In this document: one piece after another, positions 1 through 7,308 of the stretch
How positions within the stretch are numbered: the first letter of the stretch is position 1
Layout: the number at the start of each line of letters is the position of its first letter
Assembly (NCBI GenBank): GCA_017619255.1
Contig: JAFZSS010000213.1
Location: 1 to 11,303, forward strand
Direction: 5' to 3'
DNA: 11,303 nt
Source of the DNA: Muribaculaceae bacterium
GTDB taxonomy: Bacteria > Bacteroidota > Bacteroidia > Bacteroidales > Muribaculaceae
Notes under the pieces: model-generated
What the model saw: only the letters and a program-made list of their open reading frames with translations
Databases searched by the model: none
What the model was told of the DNA's origin: nothing
Program-made: the position numbers and the translations under genes

Positions 1-1132
1 ACATCGTGTCGCCATAGGCGATGAGGTAGGAGAAGGGCAGGTCGCGCGTGTCGGGGTGATACATCAGTTTGCCGAACAGCACGCTGAAAGCGCCGATGTT
101 GGCGGGCAGCAGCAGGTAGGCACCGCTGGCGGTCTTGCAGCCACGTTCCAGGGCGCCATAGTGCATGGGACCCATCTTGTAGGCGTGGTTGCTGAAATTG
201 GTTGCTGAACCTGCGTTATAGAACGAGAACATCGCACCGATGAGCAATGAACTCTTGTGGTGGCTTACTGTGAATGGGCCGCAAAAGGCAGCGCAGGCCT
301 CGCCATTAGACATATAGCTGTTGGCAAAGAAGACGCTGCTGGCTGCTGTGAAGCCGTTCTCCAGATGGCAGGACTCGCCAACAAAGCAGTCGGTCAGTTT
401 CACATTGCCGAACAGGCGAGAGCCACCGCCGATGATGGTGTTCTCGCAAATGACACCCGTGTGGATGATGATGGGATTCTCCATGGAACTGCTGATGGTG
501 CAGTTGCTCAGGCGTGACACGCCGCAGATTTGGCAGCCATCGTCAATGATGGCATTGATAATGACACCCGTGTTGACAACCTTCACATGGTTGCCGATGG
601 TGCTGCACATGGGGCGTGACTGCTCGACCGACTCGGTCACCATCCGCTTGATGGCATCCATCAAGGGCTTGTTATCACCATGCTTCACCATGAGCGCCGC
701 CAGTTGGCTATTGAGGTCTCTCAACAATAGCAGGTTGCCGTTGCCCACCTCGTTCAACACGGCGATAGTGTGGCCTTGCCCGTAGTTGGGCTCTCCCTGT
801 GTGTCGATGGTGCTCACATTGGAGATATAGCAGCCGTCGCCCACGCTCACATTATTCATGTAGTTGCCGATATTCTCGATAAGACAGCCGTCACCAATGG
901 TCACGTTGCGCAGCGTGGCATTGTAGATTCCACAGTTCTTGACAAAGCCCTCAGTGATTTCTACTGTGCCTTGTCCGTTCCCAAGGCGTGCCCAACCATA
1001 GAATTGCACACGGTGGCAGCGGCTGGCGTCAAAGTCGGCAGTCACCATGATATCGTTCCAGTCTTGTGCCCAGCAGTCTTTGTTCTTCAAGGACTCGATT
1101 TGTTGCTCGGTCAAATGGATGTATTCTTTCAT
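1..1132 (-). CDS. DUF4954 family protein, left-handed beta-helix (3' end outside window)
   Basis: The reading frame starts at the ATG complementary to 1130-1132 (MKEYIHLTEQQIESL) and runs open to the window edge, giving 377 codons of a longer protein. After a short N-terminal segment, residues about 65-110 and 175-260 are rich in hexapeptide-type turns (TIGDGCLIENIG, SVGDGCYISNVS, TIIGGGSRLFGN). These are characteristic of left-handed beta-helix proteins such as nucleotidyltransferase- and acyltransferase-like enzymes. The overall sequence, including HHKSSLLIGAMFSFYNAG and NHAYKMGPMHYGALERG, matches what I recall of the Bacteroidetes DUF4954 family, whose members are roughly 650-700 residues, so a little over half is present. 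There is no signal peptide, so it is probably cytoplasmic. A sugar-nucleotide or acyl-transfer role is only suggested by the fold. It has its own promoter and follows the GH125 gene by about 220 bases in the same direction. Confidence 0.85.
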   Translation of the reverse strand, partial: MKEYIHLTEQQIESLKNKDCWAQDWNDIMVTADFDASRCHRVQFYGWARLGNGQGTVEITEGFVKNCGIYNATLRNVTIGDGCLIENIGNYMNNVSVGDGCYISNVSTIDTQGEPNYGQGHTIAVLNEVGNGNLLLLRDLNSQLAALMVKHGDNKPLMDAIKRMVTESVEQSRPMCSTIGNHVKVVNTGVIINAIIDDGCQICGVSRLSNCTISSSMENPIIIHTGVICENTIIGGGSRLFGNVKLTDCFVGESCHLENGFTAASSVFFANSYMSNGEACAAFCGPFTVSHHKSSLLIGAMFSFYNAGSATNFSNHAYKMGPMHYGALERGCKTASGAYLLLPANIGAFSVLFGKLMYHPDTRDLPFSYLIAYGDTM

Positions 1133-1172
1133 GTTTTAGATTATAGTAGTGTTGAAAATGCAAAAACTGCGG

Positions 1173-1180
1173 CAAAGGTA
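1173..1180 (-). promoter_or_regulatory. Bacteroidetes-type -7 box for the DUF4954 gene
   Basis: On the minus strand these bases read TACCTTTG, a perfect match to the Bacteroidetes -7 consensus TAnnTTTG, 40 bases upstream of the DUF4954 start codon. The nearest -33-like TTTG lies at 1197-1200, giving a spacer of 16 bases instead of the usual 19-21, so the upstream element is weak. The position and exact box make it the likely promoter. Confidence 0.6.
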
Positions 1181-1204
1181 ATGCTTTTGTAGCGTACAAA
1201 TAGA

Positions 1205-1238
1205 CAATCCCCATCATTTTAATATTTGATAGGGATTG
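1205..1238 (-). terminator. Probable terminator hairpin after the GH125 gene
   Basis: Read on the minus strand, CAATCCCTATCA and TGATGGGGATTG form a 12-bp stem with one G-U pair around a 10-base AT loop. It is followed by a modest U-rich stretch (TCTATTTG). The internal pair is G-U on the minus strand but A-C on the plus strand, so the structure favours minus-strand transcripts. It lies about 115 bases past the GH125 stop and just before the DUF4954 promoter, which is where a terminator separating the two genes would sit. The short U tract keeps confidence moderate. Confidence 0.5.
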
Positions 1239-1351
1239 CAAATGCTTTTTTAGTGTTGAGCCCTTGGTCTGTAGTTTCTGGTTGATCTAAATTATAAAAT
1301 CCAGTAACTCTAGTATTTCTAAAGCAGTAACTCCTAATTCCTCACTTCTCA

Positions 1352-2815
1352 CTAATCCAGGCAATGGACGAGCAGGTCGGTTTTTCCTTTCTCGACCAAG
1401 TGGATGACCAGTTCGCCAAACAGGGTGTTCTGCCAGGCGAACCATGCGCGGGTGTAATGGTTGGGGTCGTCTTTATGGAACGACTCGTGCATGAAACCCG
1501 TGCCCGCGTCGGTAGTGAGCAGCTGGCGCATGCACCAGGCGATTTCCTCGTCGTTGTCGGCAGTGAAGGCCTTCATCATGATGCTCATGGGCCAGATGAG
1601 ATTATATGCCGTGTGGGCGCCGCCGATGCCCTCGCAGGCCTTGCCCTTGAAAAAGCAGGGGTTGTCCTCGCTCCACACAAAGCGGCGCGTGTTGCGGTAG
1701 ATGGGATCGTCCATGGGCACGTCACCCAGGTAGCCCATTGCCAACAAGCTGGGCACATTGGCGTCATCAGCCAGTACGCGGCCTCCCCAGCCGTCCACTT
1801 CATAGGCGTAGATCTTGCCATACTTGGGGTGATCGACGACGGCATACTTGTGCAGGGCGTCTTCCACCTCTTGGGCTAAGCCGCGGCATTGTTCGGAGAG
1901 CAAGTAGTCACTGTTCACCTTCTGGAGGATTTCGCCGGCTTTGCGCAGCGAACTCACTGCCATGAAGTTGCTAGGCACTAGGAAGGGCAGCACGGTGGCG
2001 TCGTCGCTGGGGCGGAAACATGATACGATCAGTCCCACTGGGTTCACGGGAGGCCCCCAGCCATACCATGTGAGAGATGATTTGGCATCGATGTCTCGGC
2101 GCATGAATTTGTACGGTCCCTTGTCGCCATTCTTGCGCTGCTGCTCCTTGAAGGTGCGTAACACCGCCTGCACCGCCTCGATCCAAAGGTCGCCGAAGAT
2201 GCTGTCATCGCCCGTCACCAGCCAGTATTCATAAGCCAGGCGGATGGGGTAGCACAGCGAGTCAATCTCATATTTGCGCTCGTGAAGTTCGGGTTTCATG
2301 TCGGTGAGGTCGTTCTCCCACTGGCTGCCTGTCGGTCCGTCGTTGAAGGCGTTGGCATAGGGGTCCAGCACGATGCACTTCAATTGCCTCAGGATCACGC
2401 CGCGCAGCATGTGTCGCAGTTTTTCGTCCCGGTTGGCATACTTGACATAGGGCCACACTTGCGCACCGCTATCGCGCAGCCACATCGCGTGGATGTCGCC
2501 TGTATAGACAAAGGTGTCATCCTCGCCGTTTTCGTCCAGACGGTAATGAACCGTACTATCAAGCGTATTGGGGAAGCAGTTCTCAAACATCCATGCCAGG
2601 CGCGGGTTGCCCTTAATCAGTTTGAGTACTTCCTTGATACGCTTCTCGATGATGACACTGGTGAACAGGCGCTCTGCAGCGGGAGGACGCTTGGTGACAT
2701 AAGTTGTGGTCGCGTCGCTCACCATTGTCGTATAGCGCTCATGCACATCGGCAGCGGCTGGCAACGCGGCTGCCATCACCAGAAAAGCGAGTAATAGTTG
2801 TTTTGGTTTAATCAT
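1352..2815 (-). CDS. Secreted GH125 exo-alpha-1,6-mannosidase
   Basis: This 487-residue protein matches glycoside hydrolase family 125 (metal-independent, inverting exo-alpha-1,6-mannosidases acting on N-glycan and yeast mannan side chains). Residues 1-22 form a Sec signal peptide with an Ala-rich cleavage region (LPAAA/D), so it is exported, probably to the periplasm. Family motifs are intact: [11 protein letters not shown] at 106-116, YEIDSLCYP at 182-190, FRPSDDA at 267-273, [15 protein letters not shown] near 398 and MHESFH at 442-447. By the spacing known for the clostridial enzyme (Asp220, Glu393), Asp271 or Asp272 is the likely general base and Glu444 the acid; this mapping is my inference. 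Length is normal and the frame unbroken. It has its own promoter just upstream. No SusC/SusD genes accompany it, so it does not sit inside a visible polysaccharide utilization locus. Confidence 0.93.
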   Translation of the reverse strand: MIKPKQLLLAFLVMAAALPAAADVHERYTTMVSDATTTYVTKRPPAAERLFTSVIIEKRIKEVLKLIKGNPRLAWMFENCFPNTLDSTVHYRLDENGEDDTFVYTGDIHAMWLRDSGAQVWPYVKYANRDEKLRHMLRGVILRQLKCIVLDPYANAFNDGPTGSQWENDLTDMKPELHERKYEIDSLCYPIRLAYEYWLVTGDDSIFGDLWIEAVQAVLRTFKEQQRKNGDKGPYKFMRRDIDAKSSLTWYGWGPPVNPVGLIVSCFRPSDDATVLPFLVPSNFMAVSSLRKAGEILQKVNSDYLLSEQCRGLAQEVEDALHKYAVVDHPKYGKIYAYEVDGWGGRVLADDANVPSLLAMGYLGDVPMDDPIYRNTRRFVWSEDNPCFFKGKACEGIGGAHTAYNLIWPMSIMMKAFTADNDEEIAWCMRQLLTTDAGTGFMHESFHKDDPNHYTRAWFAWQNTLFGELVIHLVEKGKTDLLVHCLD

Positions 2816-2840
2816 GATTCAGTCATTTGATTTCCTATTG

Positions 2841-2872
2841 CAAAGGTAAGGACTCTTGATGAAAAAAACAAA
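2841..2872 (-). promoter_or_regulatory. Bacteroidetes sigma-ABfr-type promoter for the GH125 gene
   Basis: On the minus strand a TTTG (2869-2872) is followed after exactly 20 bases by TACCTTTG (2841-2848). This fits the Bacteroidetes primary-sigma consensus TTTG-N19/21-TAnnTTTG. Transcription would begin about 20 bases before the GH125 ATG, giving a very short leader. It lies back-to-back with the promoter of the divergent gene at 2995. Confidence 0.75.
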
Positions 2873-2930
2873 AACCTCCTGTCCTTTATCATCTCCGAGA
2901 AATGCCGTCAGGTTATTTTTGAGGTGGGAT

Positions 2931-2964
2931 TTTGGGGATTTTCAGGAATTATTTTATAACTTTG
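2931..2964 (+). promoter_or_regulatory. Bacteroidetes-type promoter for the two-domain secreted protein
   Basis: TAACTTTG at 2957-2964 matches the -7 consensus TAnnTTTG. TTTG at 2931-2934 is a candidate -33 element with a 22-base spacer, one longer than usual. The box is 30 bases before the chosen ATG at 2995, leaving a leader of about 25 bases. It is divergent from the GH125 promoter. Confidence 0.6.
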
Positions 2965-2994
2965 TGACCTGCAACCATATTGAATTTGGAGCCT

Positions 2995-4233
2995 ATGAAA
3001 TTAAAGTGCATCATATTAAGTGTTGTGGCCAGCCTTTCCATGGCAGCGTTTTCACAACCCACACAACAGGAAACCGAGTGGGAATGGTATCTCGGTGAAG
3101 TGGTGAACGATGTGTTTGTTGGTCGAAACTATTTTGAATATTATTATATGCCGAGCGCTGCCGACATGGAGCAGCAACGCAGCAAGGGAGAGGTGTCCTA
3201 TTTCCTGAATTCTCCTGCTGGATTAAACAGCAAGAAGGTGCGTGATATGATCGACCGCTTGATGGCCAGCTATGACGATATCAAGGTCGTTGGCGATTGG
3301 CACATGACCAATACTACCTATTGGAAAGAATTCCGTTATGACAAGAACAAATTTCGTTTCAGTGTCAAGCGTAAGGCGCTTGACGATGGCACCTACTATG
3401 TGAGCGTGACCGAGACAGCCGGTTACTATAAATCCCTTGGGAAAACCAGCAGTACCAAGGCCAAGGAGAAAAGTAAAGCCAAGGAATCTTCGTCGGCTAA
3501 GCCCGCCAAACGCAATGCTCGTGACCGCAAGCCGGTGACACAGGAGGATGTTGACGCCGCCGATGTTGACGCCTCCTTGTTAATAGATGACACCGAGGAT
3601 TCCGCTGTCAAAACAACGGCCGTGAGCGAGCGAGAGCGCAGAGCTGCCGCTCGCAAGCACGAGCAGGAGCGTAAGCAGGAGGAACGCCTGGCCAAGCGTC
3701 GTGCCCGTGAGGAGTCGCTTGCTCAGGAAAAAGCCAACAAGGAAGCCGAGAAGCAGCGCAAGGCTGAGGAGAAGAAGCAGAAAGAGGAAGAAAAACGCTT
3801 GAAGCAGGAAGAGCGTCGCCGCCTGCGTGACCAAGAGCGCCGCGATAAGGAGACTGCGCGCAAGCAAGCCGCTGCGCCTAAACCTGTCGAAAGCAAATAC
3901 CACTATAGCGATGTGGCCTTGTGGTTGAGTGAGAAATATGACTTTACCCAGACCACTGGTGATTCGAGGTCTTGCACGATGTATTCCACAGCTGTAAAGG
4001 ATGTGGAAATGGCAAAACTCGCCATCAAGAACGCGCTTAAGGGCAGCAATGCCCGCATGACAGTGCCTTGGCGTGTCAACAGCGAAACCCAGGAGATAGA
4101 GACGGGTTACACTGTAGATGGGCATGTGCTGGTGTTCGCCATCGGTAAGAATGACGATAGCAACATCACCTTGACGGTAATTGAGGTCTCCGGTGAGGAG
4201 CTTGAGGAATTCAAGCGATCGGTGGGGAATTAG
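2995..4233 (+). CDS. Secreted protein of unknown function: two small domains joined by a long charged helix
   Basis: I do not recognise this 412-residue protein. I start it at the ATG at 2995 rather than the in-frame TTG at 2980, because the ATG is followed at once by a good signal peptide (MKLKCIILSVVASLSMAAFS/Q, cleavage near 20). Residues about 25-145 form an N-terminal alpha/beta domain. Residues 150-205 are low-complexity, Lys/Ser-rich and then acidic (a DVDAADVDASLLIDD stretch). Residues 211-291 are almost wholly Arg, Lys, Glu, Gln and Ala, predicting a long single charged helix or coiled coil. Residues 298-412 form a second alpha/beta domain. Both domains end in a similar beta-hairpin-like pattern (FRFSVKRKALDDGTYYVSVTE against HVLVFAIGKNDDSNITLTVIE), possibly a distant repeat. 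No lipobox or membrane segment is visible, so it should be periplasmic or loosely envelope-associated. A spanning or scaffolding role is speculation. Confidence 0.85.
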   Translation: MKLKCIILSVVASLSMAAFSQPTQQETEWEWYLGEVVNDVFVGRNYFEYYYMPSAADMEQQRSKGEVSYFLNSPAGLNSKKVRDMIDRLMASYDDIKVVGDWHMTNTTYWKEFRYDKNKFRFSVKRKALDDGTYYVSVTETAGYYKSLGKTSSTKAKEKSKAKESSSAKPAKRNARDRKPVTQEDVDAADVDASLLIDDTEDSAVKTTAVSERERRAAARKHEQERKQEERLAKRRAREESLAQEKANKEAEKQRKAEEKKQKEEEKRLKQEERRRLRDQERRDKETARKQAAAPKPVESKYHYSDVALWLSEKYDFTQTTGDSRSCTMYSTAVKDVEMAKLAIKNALKGSNARMTVPWRVNSETQEIETGYTVDGHVLVFAIGKNDDSNITLTVIEVSGEELEEFKRSVGN

Positions 4234-4347
4234 GTCTTGGCCCTTAGCCTTTAGGTTAAAAGAGGCTTTGCTGGAATCTAAAGACAATAAGAGCTATGGA
4301 TTGACGACAACTGAGAACCGAAAAATTATAAACTAAATAACTGTATA

Positions 4348-5703
4348 ATGATGAAAAAGGTATTATTGTTTTTGTTGTTGACTCTTATGGTGGTGGCCAC
4401 GGGTTGCCGTCCCAAGAGCCAAAACATCGTCCCGCTGGGCGAGGACTTCATTATGCCTGAGGTTGAGGATGTGGTCATGTATCAAGTGAATCCTCGAGTT
4501 TTCGCGCCGTCCAATTCACTTCAGGCAGTTCTTGCACGCATTGACTCCATACAGGATCTGGGTGTGAACATGTTGTGGATTATGCCCATCTATCCCATTG
4601 GAGAGGAAAAGAGCAAAAATTCCCCTTATTCGGTGCGTGATTACAAAGCCGTGGCTCCCGAATATGGCACGATTGACGACCTGCGCATGCTTGTCAGGTC
4701 TTGTCATGAGCGTGGCATGGGTGTCATCCTTGACTGGGTGGCTAACCACACCGCATGGGATAATGTGTGGGTGACGGAGCACCCCGAATGGTATACACAT
4801 GATTCGGTGGGCAATATCATCTATCCCCCAGGTACAGACTGGACCGATGTCGCTGATTTGAATTATGACAACAAGGATATGCGCGCAGCCATGATTGATG
4901 CGATGCGCTATTGGGTGGACAGTGTCGGTGTTGATGGTTTCCGCTGCGATGTGGCTGACCAGGTGCCGGCTGACTTTTGGAAGACCTGTATCAGTGAACT
5001 GCGTGCCGCTGCCAAACCGCGCAAATTGATTATGCTTGCCGAGGGCGCAAATCCTGACAACTTCACCGCTGGTTTTGACTTGAACTATGCATGGGAGTTC
5101 ATGCATGCCATTGCCGAGGTGATGAAGGGAGATGCCAAGGTAGGCAAGCTCGTTGCGGTGGACAGGCATGAGTACAAGGACCTGGGGCACGGCAAGTACA
5201 AATTACGCTTTACGACTAACCACGACGAGTCCACCAAGGAGACGCCGGTCAAGCTTTATGGCGGCCAGCGTGCCTCGATGGCGGCTTTTGTGGCCACCAC
5301 GATGCTGCATGGCGGAATGCTGGTCTATGGCTCACAGGAAGTGGGGTATCCTGAGCCCATCAATTTCTTCCATTATGTTCCCGTGGACTGGAACGCCAAT
5401 CCTGAGTTGCGGGAAGAGTACAAGCAGCTCATAGGTGTCTACAACGAACATCCAGCGTTGCGATCCAGTGGTAAAGTCACTTACTTTGATGACGACGCGA
5501 ACAGTGTATTGTGCTTTGAACGAGTGCTGAATAACGATAATGTGCTTGTGATGGTCAATGTGCGCAATGAGCCGCATAACATTGATGTGCCACCCATGTG
5601 GAATGCAAGGAATGTCGTTAACCTGATGACTGGCGAGGAACAGCAATTGGGTAAACGCGTGTCTTTGCAGCCTTACCAGTATCTGCTGTTTGGCAACCGA
5701 TAA
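4348..5703 (+). CDS. GH13 alpha-amylase family lipoprotein
   Basis: This 451-residue protein has a type II signal peptide ending in ATGC, with Cys20 as the lipidated residue, so it is membrane-anchored. It carries a complete GH13 TIM-barrel signature: DWVANH at 129-134 (region I), GFRCDVADQ at 197-205 with nucleophile Asp201 (region II), LAEG at 230-233 with acid/base Glu232 (region III) and TNHDES at 290-295 with transition-state stabilizer Asp293 (region IV). A short C-terminal beta domain (about 375-451) follows the barrel. It would cleave alpha-1,4-glucans or related oligosaccharides; exact specificity cannot be read. The residues after Cys20 (RPKSQ) lack the acidic surface-export signal seen in SusG-like amylases, so a periplasm-facing location is more likely. 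It begins 114 bases after the previous gene, with no clear promoter box between, and ends at a strong terminator. Two adjacent ATGs (4348, 4351) are possible starts. Confidence 0.92.
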   Translation: MMKKVLLFLLLTLMVVATGCRPKSQNIVPLGEDFIMPEVEDVVMYQVNPRVFAPSNSLQAVLARIDSIQDLGVNMLWIMPIYPIGEEKSKNSPYSVRDYKAVAPEYGTIDDLRMLVRSCHERGMGVILDWVANHTAWDNVWVTEHPEWYTHDSVGNIIYPPGTDWTDVADLNYDNKDMRAAMIDAMRYWVDSVGVDGFRCDVADQVPADFWKTCISELRAAAKPRKLIMLAEGANPDNFTAGFDLNYAWEFMHAIAEVMKGDAKVGKLVAVDRHEYKDLGHGKYKLRFTTNHDESTKETPVKLYGGQRASMAAFVATTMLHGGMLVYGSQEVGYPEPINFFHYVPVDWNANPELREEYKQLIGVYNEHPALRSSGKVTYFDDDANSVLCFERVLNNDNVLVMVNVRNEPHNIDVPPMWNARNVVNLMTGEEQQLGKRVSLQPYQYLLFGNR

Positions 5704-5729
5704 CGCGGTTGCTTTTAGAAATCATGATG

Positions 5730-5766
5730 GGCCTGTCTCACAATAACCGTGGGGCAGGCCTTTTTT
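5730..5766 (+). terminator. Strong intrinsic terminator after the alpha-amylase gene
   Basis: GGCCTGTCTCAC (5730-5741) pairs with GTGGGGCAGGCC (5749-5760) over 12 bp, including two G-U pairs, around a 7-base loop. Six Ts follow immediately. It lies 27 bases after the amylase stop codon, so the amylase transcript should end here. Confidence 0.92.
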
Positions 5767-5863
5767 GGGATGTTTTTATCAAAAATAAGTAGTTAAATGT
5801 TAAATAAAGTTAAGCAACTGCATTTTCTTGTTCAAAAATTATGTTGTATAACATCTTTTCCCT

Positions 5864-5871
5864 TACCTTTG
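5864..5871 (+). promoter_or_regulatory. Bacteroidetes-type -7 box for a leader or small RNA
   Basis: TACCTTTG is an exact TAnnTTTG match, 258 bases before the porin start codon and downstream of the amylase terminator. The best -33-like element, TGTTG at 5842-5846, gives a 17-base spacer, which is short. Transcription would start near 5877 and run into the C-free tract and the hairpins at 6001-6055. Confidence 0.55.
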
Positions 5872-5913
5872 CACTCGATTTTTCATCAACACTATAAATC
5901 GTTGCCGTGAGGC

Positions 5914-5993
5914 ATGGGGTTTTAAGTGGTTAAAGGTTAAGATTTAGTTTTAAGGTTTATGTTAATGGTATTAGAGGTTAATTAGATTTTTTT
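5914..5993 (+). other. 80-base tract without any C on the plus strand
   Basis: From the base after the C at 5913 to the base before the C at 5994 there is no cytosine, only A, G and T. The tract contains six TTAA tetramers (5922, 5930, 5937, 5950, 5962, 5978), usually preceded by G or GG. The complementary strand is therefore G-free and C-containing. In RNA the tract would be largely unpaired, with only A-U and G-U pairing possible. Confidence 0.9.
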
Positions 5994-6000
5994 CAAAATG

Positions 6001-6029
6001 ATCCGCGGCGAGAGTCGGGGATTTTTTTT
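6001..6029 (+). terminator. GNRA-capped hairpin with T tract
   Basis: ATCC (6001-6004) pairs with GGAT (6019-6022). After one G-G mismatch, CGGC (6006-6009) pairs with GUCG (6014-6017) around a GAGA tetraloop. Eight Ts run from 6022 to 6029. This is the shape of an intrinsic terminator and would end a transcript started near 5877. The mismatch and a G-U pair make it weaker than the neighbouring hairpin. Confidence 0.5.
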
Positions 6030-6059
6030 AAAGGGAATTTTCATAAATTCCCTTTTTTT
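6030..6059 (+). terminator. Perfect 11-bp hairpin with T tract upstream of the porin promoter
   Basis: AAAGGGAATTT (6030-6040) and AAATTCCCTTT (6045-6055) form a perfect stem around the loop TCAT, followed by further Ts to 6059. A T tract precedes the stem on the same strand, but an A tract does not, so it favours plus-strand termination. It directly follows the GNRA hairpin and precedes the porin-proximal promoter, so it would insulate the porin gene or attenuate a leader transcript. Confidence 0.7.
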
Positions 6060-6083
6060 GTCAGTTTTGTTAGCAAAAAGTAT

Positions 6084-6091
6084 TACCTTTG
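6084..6091 (+). promoter_or_regulatory. Bacteroidetes-type -7 box for the porin-dcuB operon
   Basis: TACCTTTG is an exact consensus match, 38 bases before the porin ATG. TTTG at 6057-6060 is a possible -33 element with a 23-base spacer, somewhat long, and would overlap the end of the upstream terminator. This is the most likely main promoter of the porin and transporter genes. Confidence 0.65.
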
Positions 6092-6129
6092 TTGCAGAAT
6101 GAATCAATAACCTCCAATACTTATACAAA

Positions 6130-7254
6130 ATGATGAAGAGATTACTGCTTGCCTTTATGGCATCTCTAGCATTGCTTTCGGCGCTGGCAGCCGAGGGCGA
6201 GGGTAACAATGCAATTTTCACCAAACCTAAGTTCAGCGGCTTTGCCATGGCCTCCTATCAGGCGACTTTCCAGGACGCCGGCAACAGCAACTCGTTTGAC
6301 CTGAGACTTGTCAGGGCAGCGATAGAGGGACGCATCCTCAACGATTTCTATTACAAGATCCAAGGACAGATCAATGGCAACACAACCACGCTAGGCAGCA
6401 GCCCGCGATTGGTGGACTACTTCATGGAGTGGCAGAAGTTTGACTTCTTCCGCGTGAAGTTGGGTCAGTTCAAGCGACCGTTTACTTACGAGAACCCGAT
6501 GAATCCCATCGACCAGGGCTTCATGGGTTATTCGCAGCCCGTGAGCAAGCTGGCGGGATTCAGTGACCGCACCGGTATGCACGCGAGCAACGGACGCGAC
6601 ATCGGTCTCCAGTTCCAGGGCGACTTCCTCAAGAATGGCAGTGGACGCAACCTGCTGCATTACCAGGTGGGTGTGTTCAACGGCCAGGGCATCAATGTCA
6701 AGGATGTCGATGAGCGCAAGGATATCATTGGTGGCGCGTGGGTTATGCCCATTGCCGGAATGCGCCTCGGCGCCTTTGGTTGGGAAGGTTCCTATGCCCG
6801 CAAGAGCGGCGGCACGACGGTGAGTCTGCGTCAGCACCGCTACGCCTTGAGTGCCGAGTACAAGAAGGGCGACCTGCAGCTGCGCACCGAGTATATCCAC
6901 TCGACAGGTCTGGGCTTCGCTACTACCTACCAGAATTCCGCCGATGCCAAGGACACGACCATCAAAACCTATGTCGACGAGAACGGCAACGAGGTGCCCA
7001 ATGATAAGTCCGACGGTATTTATGCTCTTGCCATCGTTCCCCTGGTAAAGGACAAGCTGATGGCCAAGGCTCGCTATGATCTTTACCGCCCGACGGCTTC
7101 GAGTGTGGCAGCCAAGACAAACTATGAGGTGGGTCTGAACTACCGCTTCTGCAAATATCTTGAGGTGCAGACCGAGTATTGCCTGACTCACGATAAAGCT
7201 TTGGCCGACCCCGACTACAGCACCGTATTCGTGCAACTTTCCATCCGCTATTAG
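6130..7254 (+). CDS. Outer-membrane porin, phosphate-selective porin O/P family
   Basis: This 374-residue protein has a signal peptide (about residues 1-21, ending SALAA/E). The rest is made of alternating polar and hydrophobic strands typical of a 16-stranded outer-membrane barrel. The region FFRVKLGQFKRPFTYENPM (106-124) and the pattern of aromatic girdle residues match the Porin_O_P family. It ends in an aromatic residue (FVQLSIRY), the usual outer-membrane barrel C-terminal signal. The family takes its name from phosphate porins, but in Bacteroidetes members serve varied anionic solutes. Here the dicarboxylate transporter gene follows after 54 bases with no promoter or terminator between, so I infer the pair moves C4-dicarboxylates through the outer and inner membranes in turn. 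The upstream region carries the candidate small RNA and two hairpins. Confidence 0.88.
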   Translation: MMKRLLLAFMASLALLSALAAEGEGNNAIFTKPKFSGFAMASYQATFQDAGNSNSFDLRLVRAAIEGRILNDFYYKIQGQINGNTTTLGSSPRLVDYFMEWQKFDFFRVKLGQFKRPFTYENPMNPIDQGFMGYSQPVSKLAGFSDRTGMHASNGRDIGLQFQGDFLKNGSGRNLLHYQVGVFNGQGINVKDVDERKDIIGGAWVMPIAGMRLGAFGWEGSYARKSGGTTVSLRQHRYALSAEYKKGDLQLRTEYIHSTGLGFATTYQNSADAKDTTIKTYVDENGNEVPNDKSDGIYALAIVPLVKDKLMAKARYDLYRPTASSVAAKTNYEVGLNYRFCKYLEVQTEYCLTHDKALADPDYSTVFVQLSIRY

Positions 7255-7308
7255 TCCAATTAATGACGGTTCCCCATAGAATTCTAAACTTTAAACTATA
7301 GCAACAAT

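Larger units (their letters stand above)
5878..6029 (+). ncRNA. Candidate small RNA or regulatory leader upstream of the porin gene
   Basis: The stretch begins just after a TAnnTTTG box and ends at a hairpin followed by a T tract, so it has the outline of an independent transcript of about 150 nt. Near its 5' end TGCC-GTGA-GGCA (5904-5915) forms a 4-bp stem with a GNRA-type loop. The middle (5914-5993) contains no C at all and repeats TTAA six times. The 3' hairpin also carries a GNRA loop (GAGA). I see no open reading frame worth calling and do not recognise a known RNA family. It could instead be an attenuated leader of the porin operon, since a second promoter box lies just beyond it. The boundaries are inferred, not measured. 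Confidence 0.4.

Noticed and set aside
2980..2994. TTG start upstream of the two-domain protein
   Set aside because: The ATG at 2995 leads straight into a well-formed signal peptide; the five extra residues would place acidic and polar residues ahead of it.
3580..4287. Long minus-strand frame opposite the charged linker, with a leucine-rich product resembling membrane helices
   Set aside because: Its Leu/Phe-rich stretch is simply the complement of Lys/Glu/Arg codons in the charged helix of the plus-strand gene.
4234..4347. Promoter or terminator between the two-domain protein and the amylase gene
   Set aside because: A GGCTTTG stretch and a 5-bp AGCCT/AGGCT pairing are present, but neither matches the TAnnTTTG consensus nor forms a convincing hairpin.
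5898..6055. CRISPR array or riboswitch in the gene-free region
   Set aside because: The TTAA motifs are irregularly spaced with no repeat-spacer structure, and I recognise no known riboswitch core; only hairpins and promoter boxes are supported.
6391..7236. Long open frame on the minus strand opposite the porin gene (281 codons)
   Set aside because: It is a shadow of the porin codon pattern; its product has no recognisable family features and it overlaps a clear outer-membrane barrel gene.
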